Below, piece after piece: positions 58,064-64,000 of a DNA stretch of 64,000 bases (positions are counted from its first letter, which is position 1; every line of letters begins with the position of its first letter). The stretch comes from Pseudomonas sp. Os17 (GTDB lineage: Bacteria > Pseudomonadota > Gammaproteobacteria > Pseudomonadales > Pseudomonadaceae): the NCBI RefSeq assembly GCF_001547895.1, contig NZ_AP014627.1, positions 2,235,501 to 2,299,500 of the forward strand, written 5' to 3'. The notes under the pieces are model-generated. The model was given only the letters and a program-made list of their open reading frames with translations, did no database searches and was not told the origin of the DNA. Position numbers and translations under genes: made by a program.

Positions 58064-58831
58064 TCAGGGCTGGGGCGAGTACATCCAGCGCAGCAGCGAA
58101 TGGCGGCCACTGATGCCCAGCTTGATGGCGGCGCGTTTCAGGTAGCTCTCGACGGTGTTGACCTTGAGCCTGAGCTGTTCGGCCAGTTGCGGCGCGGTGC
58201 GCCCGGCCAGCAGCCCGACACAGACTTCCAACTCACGGTTGGACAGGCTCAGCCCGGACTGCGCCAGACGCTCGGTAAAGCGCAGGCGCAGGGTTTGAAG
58301 GCCTTCGAGGGTGGCGCCGTCCTGCTCTGTGGAGGCGGCCTGGGGCTGCAGGGCGCTGATGTGCTTTTCCACCATTGGCAACAGCAGGGGCGAGAAGTCC
58401 TCCAGCAGCAGGCGCTCCTGGGGCGAGAAACTCTCGGCCTGATTGCTGCGGTACACCGAGAGCACGTAATGGTAGGCATCCTTGCGGCCGGTCAGGTGCA
58501 GTTGTGCCGTCTCGGCGCAACCCTCGCGGCGCGGCGGCAGTTGCCGGGCCTCGGGCGTGCCGGCCGGCTCGGGAAAACCGGCCTGCAACAGCGGCTCGTC
58601 GCCGCAGTGGGCGTCGCTGTGCAGCGGGTAGTGGCTCTGCAGCTGCGGCTGCTCGCTGTGCTCGGGCGACTGGTGCGGGTCCACCGGCAGTCGAGTGATG
58701 TGGGTGGCGTCCACCGGCAGTTGGGTGAGGATCAGGTCGTGGAGCATGCGCGGAAAATGGCGGCTGCCGGTGCTGGCAATGACCTTGCCGATGCGTGGAA
58801 ACAATACTTGTGCGTTCATCATTTCATCCAT
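58064..58831 (-). CDS. LuxR-type HTH regulator, paralog 2
   Basis: A 255-aa paralog of the preceding gene product: PRIGKVIASTGSRHFPRMLHDLI at the start, FSPQERLLLEDFSPLLLPMVEKH in the middle and the HTH LSNRELEVCVGLLAGRTAPQLAEQLRLKVNTVESYLKRAAIKLGISGRHSLLRWM at the end. Several in-frame ATGs (58831, 58822, 58819) are possible starts; none has a strong site. It is read in the same direction as the radical SAM operon upstream and may control it (inference). Confidence 0.85.
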   Translation of the reverse strand: MDEMMNAQVLFPRIGKVIASTGSRHFPRMLHDLILTQLPVDATHITRLPVDPHQSPEHSEQPQLQSHYPLHSDAHCGDEPLLQAGFPEPAGTPEARQLPPRREGCAETAQLHLTGRKDAYHYVLSVYRSNQAESFSPQERLLLEDFSPLLLPMVEKHISALQPQAASTEQDGATLEGLQTLRLRFTERLAQSGLSLSNRELEVCVGLLAGRTAPQLAEQLRLKVNTVESYLKRAAIKLGISGRHSLLRWMYSPQP

Positions 58832-59067
58832 GAATGTGAAGGTGTGGCAGGACAGCGTTATAGCAACGAGTTCGGGTATCGCTGATTGATCTCCGTTCTG
58901 GTTCCGATCGACAAAGGATCGCCTCGTATCCTAGTACAGGGTTCTGCCGGCTGTTCGATGATAGGCGCAAAATCTTGCGCAGTGGACGGCGGGCAACGTC
59001 CGCGCCAGGGCGGCGGCATCGATATCAGCGCCGCCGCGTCGGGGGGCGGCGGCGCAACGGGCGGCGA

Positions 59068-60534
59068 TTACAGGCGCGGCTGCTCCGGGGGCAGGCCCAG
59101 CAACTGGTGCAGGGTGTTGATCAGGGCCTGCTGGCGCAGCCGGTCCTCCTGGTGCCGGGCTTCGGCGGCGGCGACATCGGCGTGGCAGTGCGGGCAGGTG
59201 GTCTCGACGGCGTGGATGTACTCCAGGCAACTGCGACACAGGGCCAGGCGCGGCGGAATGCGGCCTTCGGCGGGGGCTGCCTGGCCCTGGTTGACCCAGG
59301 CCAGCTTGATCACCTGACCGCTGTCGCTGACGCTGGCCACGGCTTCGCCGGTGTCGATGCGCTCGGTGATCAGGTCGAAGCGGCCCACGGAGAAGGACGC
59401 CGGGCCGGCGTCTTCGAGTTTGACGATGCGCTCGCGCAGGCCTTTTTTCTGCAGGTCCAGGGCCCGGTAGTGGCAATAGGGGTTGTTGCCCGGCTTGCCC
59501 AGCAGTGAGTGCGAGGTCCAGGTGCAGCCGCCGCGGCAGACGTCGTTGTAGTAGCAGCTGCGGCAATAGCCCCACAGATCGTCCACCGAGCGCAGGCGGC
59601 CGAAATGAATGCCTTCGCTGTAGTGCCAGATGTCGTGCAGGCTCATGTTGCGCACGTTGCCGCCGGAGAAGCCCACGGTGGCTAGGGACGGGCAGCCCTT
59701 GACCGTGCCGTCGGCCTCCAGGGCCAGCACTGTCTGCCCGGCGGCGCAGCCGGTCCAGTGCACCCGGTCGTCGCCGAAGCCGCGCCACATGTGTTCGTAG
59801 GGGCCGTAGTAGCCGATGTTGTTGCCGATGTTCATCAGCAGGCCGCGCTCATTGCCTTCGCGGTACAGGCGCGCCAGCAGCGGCATGACCTCCAGCAGCT
59901 GGTAGGGCTGCATCAGCAGTTCCGGGTGATCCACGGCGTTGCCCATGGCCACCGTCAGCTGGATCTGCCAGTGCTTGGCGCCGGCGTCGATGATCAGGTC
60001 CATCAGGGCTGGCAGGTCGGGCAGGGTGGCGGCGCCGATCTGCGTGTTGACGCTGATCTTCAGCCCGGCCTGCTTGGCCCGGCGCAGGGTGTCCAGGGCC
60101 TTGTCGAACGAGCCCGGCACATTGCGCACCGCGTCGTGCAGCGGCGCCAGGCCGTCCAGGGACACGCCGACGCCATCGAGCCCGGCGTCCACCGCGGCCT
60201 GCATCTTGGCCGGGGTCAGGTTGCGACCGCCGGTCTGGATCGCCACGTACATGCCGTGGTCGTGGATGGCCTGGATCAGTCGCGTCCAGTCCTTGCGCAA
60301 ATAGGCTTCGCCACCGATCAGGGTGATTTCCCGGGTGCCCAGGGCGGCCAGTGAATCGATCACCGCCAGGCATTCCTCGGTGCTCAGTTCCCCGGGGCGC
60401 CGGTGCCCGGCGCGGGAGCCGCAGTGCAGGCACTTGAGGTCGCAGGCGAGGGTGATTTCCCAGACCACGTGCACCGGCACATAGCGCTTGAGGTCGTTTT
60501 CGCTGAGGTAGCGGGCAGGGAGACGGTCTGACAT
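59068..60534 (-). CDS. radical SAM/SPASM peptide-modifying enzyme
   Basis: A 488-aa radical SAM protein. The 4Fe-4S motif C31-x3-C35-x2-C38 (CDLKCLHC) is followed by the SAM-binding GGE (ITLIGGEAYLR) and a SPASM region with clustered Cys (GCPSLAT, YCRSCYYNDVCRGGC, YCHYRAL) for auxiliary clusters. It ends with an unusual CRSC...CPHC zinc-ribbon-like pair. It fits the group described as maturases for GDL-motif proteins, which are encoded just upstream. AAGGAT precedes ATG 60534. The modification is unknown. Confidence 0.88.
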   Translation of the reverse strand: MSDRLPARYLSENDLKRYVPVHVVWEITLACDLKCLHCGSRAGHRRPGELSTEECLAVIDSLAALGTREITLIGGEAYLRKDWTRLIQAIHDHGMYVAIQTGGRNLTPAKMQAAVDAGLDGVGVSLDGLAPLHDAVRNVPGSFDKALDTLRRAKQAGLKISVNTQIGAATLPDLPALMDLIIDAGAKHWQIQLTVAMGNAVDHPELLMQPYQLLEVMPLLARLYREGNERGLLMNIGNNIGYYGPYEHMWRGFGDDRVHWTGCAAGQTVLALEADGTVKGCPSLATVGFSGGNVRNMSLHDIWHYSEGIHFGRLRSVDDLWGYCRSCYYNDVCRGGCTWTSHSLLGKPGNNPYCHYRALDLQKKGLRERIVKLEDAGPASFSVGRFDLITERIDTGEAVASVSDSGQVIKLAWVNQGQAAPAEGRIPPRLALCRSCLEYIHAVETTCPHCHADVAAAEARHQEDRLRQQALINTLHQLLGLPPEQPRL

Positions 60535-60669
60535 GAAAGATCCTTGCGCACCCAGCGGTGCGCGGCAGCAAGCCATCGAAACAGGCGCGCCTCGGGTGTG
60601 CGGTACGGGCGCGATCGGTTTGGCCCAAGTCGGGGCCGTCCGCTGACGGCCGGCCCCGCTGGCCTGGAC

Positions 60670-61275
60670 TCAGCGGCGCTCCAGGCGGCTGATTTCCGCC
60701 TGCAGCTGCTGCACCGCCTGGCTCAGGTTTTCACTGTTGGCCAGCTGCTGCTCGCCCTGGGCCACCAGCGCCTTGAGCCGCGCCAGGTCGCCGCTGGTCT
60801 GGGCCTCCTGCAGCGCCACCGCGTACAGCGGGTGGGGATGCATGGCGGGCTGGCCGGCCTGGACTGCGCGTTCGCCTTGTTTCTGCTCCACCGGTGCCTG
60901 GCTCACGGCGGCGTGTTGCACCACGTGCCAATGCCCCTGGTACTGGTACTTGTAGCTGGCGAAGCCGCTGGCCCAGTCGAGGCCGAGGATGCCCTGCAGA
61001 TGGAACGTCTCGGCGATCTGGCTGGTGGGACCGCTGGGGTTGCCGGCCAGGCTGAGGATGATGTGGCCCTCGCTGGACGGATCGAGCTTGACCTGGGAGT
61101 AGTCGCCCCAGACATCCGCCCGGAACTGCAGCGGTGGCGAGGTGCTCTGGGTGATCCGGGCCACGCCGCTGACTCTTTTCTGCGGGGTGTTGACCAGCAG
61201 GTCGAGGGTCAGCACCGGCGCTCCGATCACAGGATTGGCGACGATGATGCGGGTATGGAACAGTCCGATTGTCAT
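60670..61275 (-). CDS. DUF1842-DUF1843 type protein with GDL motif, copy 1
   Basis: A 201-aa protein. The N-terminal domain (about 1-125), MTIGLFHTRIIVANPVIGAPVLTLDLLVNTP..., is a beta-rich DUF1842-like domain. After a linker, a helical DUF1843-like domain (about 145-200) has HPLYAVALQEAQTSGDLARLKAL, the GDL motif, and a coiled coil ending LQAEISRLERR. AAGGAG precedes ATG 61275. It is a candidate substrate of the radical SAM enzyme 135 bases downstream, past a GC hairpin. Confidence 0.78.
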   Translation of the reverse strand: MTIGLFHTRIIVANPVIGAPVLTLDLLVNTPQKRVSGVARITQSTSPPLQFRADVWGDYSQVKLDPSSEGHIILSLAGNPSGPTSQIAETFHLQGILGLDWASGFASYKYQYQGHWHVVQHAAVSQAPVEQKQGERAVQAGQPAMHPHPLYAVALQEAQTSGDLARLKALVAQGEQQLANSENLSQAVQQLQAEISRLERR

Positions 61276-61327
61276 GCTGCAACTCCTTATCTGGATAGAA
61301 GGCATCAGGTGCGATGAATGGCCTTGA

Positions 61328-61963
61328 TCAGCGGCGTTCCTGCTTCTTGATCTCGGCCTTGGCGGCGTCCAGCGCGGTGCGGATCAGCGGCAGCTGCTCC
61401 AGTTGCTGGGTGGCCACCCGATGCAGGTTCTTCATCTGGGCCAGATCGCCGCTGGCGATGGCGCCGTGGATCGGCCCGCCGTACAGCGCGGCGCTGGTGC
61501 TGTTCACCGCGCTGTAGTGGCCCGAGTGCTCTGGCGTCGACAGGCTGCTGGACTGCACCGTCTCCTGCAGGCGGGCGGGGGCCTGATTGACCGAAACCCA
61601 GTCGTGGCCGTTGAAGTACTGGTAGTTGGCGATGCCTTCCTTCCAGTCGTCGCCGACCACCAGGTGCAGCTTGAAGGTGATGATGGCGTTGGAGCTGGGG
61701 CCGCCCTGATTGCCCTGGGCGGTGATGAGGATCTTGCTGGTAGTGGGGTGCATGACCGTGAGGTAGGTGTACTGACCCCAGACATCGCTGTGCAGGTCGG
61801 GTGGTGGGTTGAGCGCCTGGGTGATGGTCGAACCGCCGCGGACACTGTGGTCGGGGGTGTAGACCAGCAGGTTGAGAATCAGACTGGGCGCCCCGGGCTT
61901 ATCGGTACCGATGCGATAGCTCAGGGGGAACAGACCTTCGGCGTGGGAATTGGAACCGGACAT
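61328..61963 (-). CDS. DUF1842-DUF1843 type protein with GDL motif, copy 2
   Basis: A 211-aa paralog of the copy at 61275: beta-rich N-domain (LFPLSYRIGTDKPGAPSLILNLLVYTPDHSVRGGSTITQ...) and C-terminal ALYGGPIHGAIASGDLAQMKNL with the GDL motif, ending in a KAEIKKQERR coiled coil. ATG 61963 has GGAGG eight bases upstream, better placed than for ATG 61978. It is the middle gene of the operon. Confidence 0.78.
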   Translation of the reverse strand: MSGSNSHAEGLFPLSYRIGTDKPGAPSLILNLLVYTPDHSVRGGSTITQALNPPPDLHSDVWGQYTYLTVMHPTTSKILITAQGNQGGPSSNAIITFKLHLVVGDDWKEGIANYQYFNGHDWVSVNQAPARLQETVQSSSLSTPEHSGHYSAVNSTSAALYGGPIHGAIASGDLAQMKNLHRVATQQLEQLPLIRTALDAAKAEIKKQERR

Positions 61964-61999
61964 ATGCTTTGCCTCCATTCAATGACGGGGAAACAGCGA

Positions 62000-62188
62000 T
62001 CAGTGCTGCTCCAGCCGGGCGACTTCCTTGGCCAGCCGCTCGTAGGCGCTTTTCAGATCCTTGGGTTCGTCGCCCTTCGGATCGCGCTTGGCCAGCAGGG
62101 CTTTCATCTGGGGTAGCTGGCCTTCGGCGATGGCCGACTGGATCGCGACTCCGTAGGGAACAACCGTGTGTTGCGAGGTGGGGTTCAT
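62000..62188 (-). CDS. small DUF1843-like protein (GQL variant), first gene of the operon
   Basis: A 62-aa protein equal to the C-terminal domain of the two larger neighbours: VVPYGVAIQSAIAEGQLPQMKALL, with GQL in place of GDL, then a coiled coil (LKSAYERLAKEVARLEQH). GGAAGG lies before ATG 62188. It could be a stand-alone peptide substrate or a partner of the radical SAM enzyme. Confidence 0.75.
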   Translation of the reverse strand: MNPTSQHTVVPYGVAIQSAIAEGQLPQMKALLAKRDPKGDEPKDLKSAYERLAKEVARLEQH

Positions 62189-62403
62189 GGTGTGTGCCTT
62201 CCGTGGGGTTTAGGGGGGGCTGCGGTACTTGGCAGCCCTTGCAGTTAAGCAGCGCGGGGGGAGTTGGCGGGGTAATGGCACATTGATTTTGTGGGTTTCC
62301 GACGGGTGGATTCCCGGGGGTAAGGGGTTGATTTTGTGGAAATTCCAAAGGGCGATATGCAAGGGGGAGGTGAGTGCGGATGGCGATAGAGGGGGGGGCT
62401 GGC

Positions 62404-62645
62404 GGTTTCGCTTTTGCAGCGGTGGGTGGGGTACATGTCCGTTGCTGCGGTAACGGTGGCTTGGGGTTTCGATCTTGCGGCGAGTGGGGCGGGGTACATA
62501 TTCGTTGCTGCGGTCACGGTGGCTTAGGGTTTCGCTCTTACAGCGGTGGGCGGTGTACATATCCGTTGCTGCGGTCATGGCCACTTAGGGTTTCACCCTT
62601 ACGGCGACTCACTTTTGTCAAACGACACAAAAGTAAGCAAAAAGT
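62404..62645 (+). repeat. tandem repeat, about 61-bp unit, four partial copies
   Basis: GGTTTC-led units begin near 62404, 62465, 62528 and 62589 (spacing 61, 63, 61). Three copies share GTACAT.TCCGTTGCTGCGGT in the middle; the fourth runs into the inverted arm. Copies differ by a few bases, so the array is not recent. Confidence 0.75.
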
Positions 62646-62660
62646 CTTGCCCCTCCATAC
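62549..62660. repeat. left inverted arm of the repeat element
   Basis: The segment from GTGTACATATCCGTTGCTGC through CGACTCACTTTTG and AAAAGTAAGCAAAA is found again in reverse complement at 63176-63300, with small differences. Confidence 0.7.
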
Positions 62661-62847
62661 GGCCCCTCGCTGGGGCTCGGGGTGCCCGAGCTCCGGCATT
62701 GCTCCGGGGGCCCGCCGCCAACCGGCCATCCATGGCCGGGTGGCGGCTGGCTCGGCATCCATGCCGAGCTGCCCCCTACGCAACGCCTGCGCTCGGCCTG
62801 CTGGGAAGGGGCCTGAAGATCAAAAGCCAAGCGCGTTTACGCGCTGT

Positions 62848-62933
62848 CCGTAGGAGCCGGCTTGCCGGCGAGTAGGCCCGCAAGACATGCAGCGCCCTGG
62901 CGGACGCCTTCGCTGGCAAGCCAGCTCCTACGG
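62848..62933. repeat. REPIN-like palindrome (paired REP sequences)
   Basis: CCGTAGGAGCCGGCTTGCCGGC at 62848 and its inverted partner, CGCTGGCAAGCCAGCTCCTACGG ending at 62933, are separated by about 40 bases. This is the layout of the REP pairs spread through Pseudomonas genomes and mobilised by RAYT transposases; no RAYT gene is in the window. Confidence 0.8.
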
Positions 62934-63175
62934 AGGGGCGTGTGCACAATCCATCTTCAGGCCGGCCGTAAGGCCGCCGTCAGATTTTGCCTTTGCTTTT
63001 GATCTGGCTTTTGATCTTCCTGCCCCCTTAGACACGATGGCCGAACGCAGGCATTGATCCGTGGGTAACCCGGCAGGACGCCGGGTTAGCCGCACTGGGC
63101 CATGGATGGTCCATTGCGGCGGCCCACGGATCAATGCCGGAGTTCGGGCATGCCTCGCTATGCGAGGCACCAAGT

Positions 63176-63310
63176 GGAGGGGCAGAAGCGTTTTGCTTAC
63201 TTTTGTCTGGGCCGGCATTCCGGATTTTCAAAAGTGAGTCGCTGTACGAGCGAAACCATAAGTGGCCGTGACCGCAGCAACGGATATGTACACAGCACAC
63301 CGCAACAACG
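63176..63310. repeat. right inverted arm of the repeat element
   Basis: It contains, in reverse, the same blocks as the left arm: TTTTGCTTACTTTTGTC, AAAAGTGAGTCG, GCGAAACC, GACCGCAGCAACGGATATGT, plus a second partial CGCAACAACGGATACG copy. Confidence 0.7.
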
Positions 63311-63346
63311 GATACGCACACTCCACCCCCCCCCAAAAAAAAAACC

Positions 63347-63967
63347 TCAAACCACCCCCAACTCCCCCAACTGCCGCCGCGTCTCCCCCGCGGCCACATG
63401 ATGAATCGCCCGCCACCCCAACGCCCTGGCCGCGACGATATTTGGCGCATGGTCATCAATGAACACCAGCTCCTCAGGCGCAACCCCCGGCACATGCGCG
63501 CGAATGCGCCCCAAGGCCGTGTGATAGATCTCGGCATCCGGCTTGATCTGCCGCTCCTGCCCCGACACCACGATGTCGCGAAACTTCTGCAAGAACGGGT
63601 AGTGCTCCCAGGCATAGGGAAAGGTTTCCTGGGACCAGTTGGTCAACCCGAACAGCGGCACCTGCGCCTGGTGCAGTTCCTCCAGCAGGGCCACGCCTTC
63701 GTCCAGTGGCCCCTTGAGCATCTCCGGCCAGCGTCCGTAATAGGCCTCGATCAACGGCGCATGCTCGGGATGCTCGGCCACCAGGCTGCGGGTGGCTTCG
63801 GCCAGGGGCCGGCCGGCGTCCTGCTGGGTGTTCCAGGCCTGGGTGCAGACGGTGTCGAGGAACCACTGGCGACGCTGGTCGTCGGGGATCAGTTGGCGGT
63901 ACAGGTGGTGCGGGCTCCAGTCGAACAGCACGCCACCAAAATCGAAAACCACGGCACGAATCGTCAT
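63347..63967 (-). CDS. HAD family hydrolase (class IA, haloacid dehalogenase/epoxide-hydrolase-N-like)
   Basis: A 206-aa HAD phosphatase-type enzyme. Motif I is FDFGGVLFDW (the first Asp is the nucleophile), motif II FGLTNWSQ, the motif III Lys is in QIKPDAEIY, and motif IV is VFIDDHAPN. The cap is the small helical C1 type. The substrate is unknown. ATG 63967 is chosen because AAGGAA lies six bases upstream; GTG 63973 is weaker. Its 3' end abuts an A/C homopolymer run. Confidence 0.9.
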   Translation of the reverse strand: MTIRAVVFDFGGVLFDWSPHHLYRQLIPDDQRRQWFLDTVCTQAWNTQQDAGRPLAEATRSLVAEHPEHAPLIEAYYGRWPEMLKGPLDEGVALLEELHQAQVPLFGLTNWSQETFPYAWEHYPFLQKFRDIVVSGQERQIKPDAEIYHTALGRIRAHVPGVAPEELVFIDDHAPNIVAARALGWRAIHHVAAGETRRQLGELGVV

Positions 63968-64000
63968 CAGCACTTCCTTTTCAGCGGTTGTGGATCAGGG

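Larger units (their letters stand above)
62189..63346. other. noncoding 1.15-kb region with repeats
   Basis: No gene is supported. It holds the presumed promoter of the reverse operon (62189-62400), tandem repeats, a pair of long inverted arms, a central REPIN-like palindrome and a C9-A10 run (63326-63344). Open frames inside it are repeat by-products. Confidence 0.7.

Noticed and set aside
62404..62645. Possible CRISPR array
   Set aside because: Units of about 61 bp repeat as a whole without unique spacers between short repeats, and no cas genes are present.
62374..63615. Open frames in the repeat region (both strands)
   Set aside because: They are made of tandem and inverted repeats, with Gly/Cys/Arg-rich translations that are not protein-like.

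Overview
The window looks like a chromosomal segment of a fluorescent Pseudomonas close to the P. protegens / P. chlororaphis group. This rests on the gene order truA-trpF-accD-folC-dedD-cvpA-purF-metZ, an RsmE-type CsrA regulator, a ChiC-type chitinase without a signal peptide, a REPIN-like palindrome and high GC. The species is inferred; no database comparison was made.

Layout. 0.2-9.1 kb (+) holds housekeeping biosynthesis: truA, trpF, accD, folC, a SPOR protein, cvpA, purF, metZ and an SDR. 9.2-11.4 kb has four tRNA genes (Val-TAC, Asp-GTC twice, Val-GAC) around a reverse-strand FAD amine oxidase. 12.0-14.0 kb (-) carries an rtcB2-prfH ribosome-repair pair behind a palindromic operator and a 13-codon upstream ORF. 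14.2-21.8 kb is mixed: an LPMO-ChiC chitin-degradation pair, rsmE, a LexA-boxed DUF1654-endA pair and an exported asparaginase. 22-29 kb (+) is a complete ribose operon (rbsBACRKD) ending in an exported nucleoside hydrolase. 29-31 kb has small proteins and a cold-shock gene. 31.4-39 kb is the translation block thrS-infC-rpmI-rplT-pheST-ihfA-merR plus tRNA-Pro. The thrS leader holds two anticodon-arm-like hairpins.

39-42 kb holds three poorly known genes. 42.2-51.4 kb is the most notable region: a candidate phosphonate natural-product cluster with a divergent LysR, an MFS carrier, two paralogous helical proteins (possibly heme-oxygenase-like diiron oxidases), a fosmidomycin-resistance-like MFS, a class I/II aminotransferase, a class II fumarase and PEP mutase carrying the EDK(X)5NS signature. 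No phosphonopyruvate decarboxylase is present, so transamination toward phosphonoalanine is the simplest first step. A TetR-MFP-RND efflux unit follows (51.9-57.0 kb).

57.1-62.2 kb (-) has two paralogous LuxR-type regulators and an operon of three proteins sharing a GDL-like motif (DUF1842/DUF1843 type) with a radical SAM/SPASM enzyme. This is a likely protein-modification system whose product is unknown to me. 62.4-63.3 kb is a noncoding composite element: about 61-bp tandem repeats, long inverted arms and a central REPIN-like palindrome. A HAD hydrolase closes the window.
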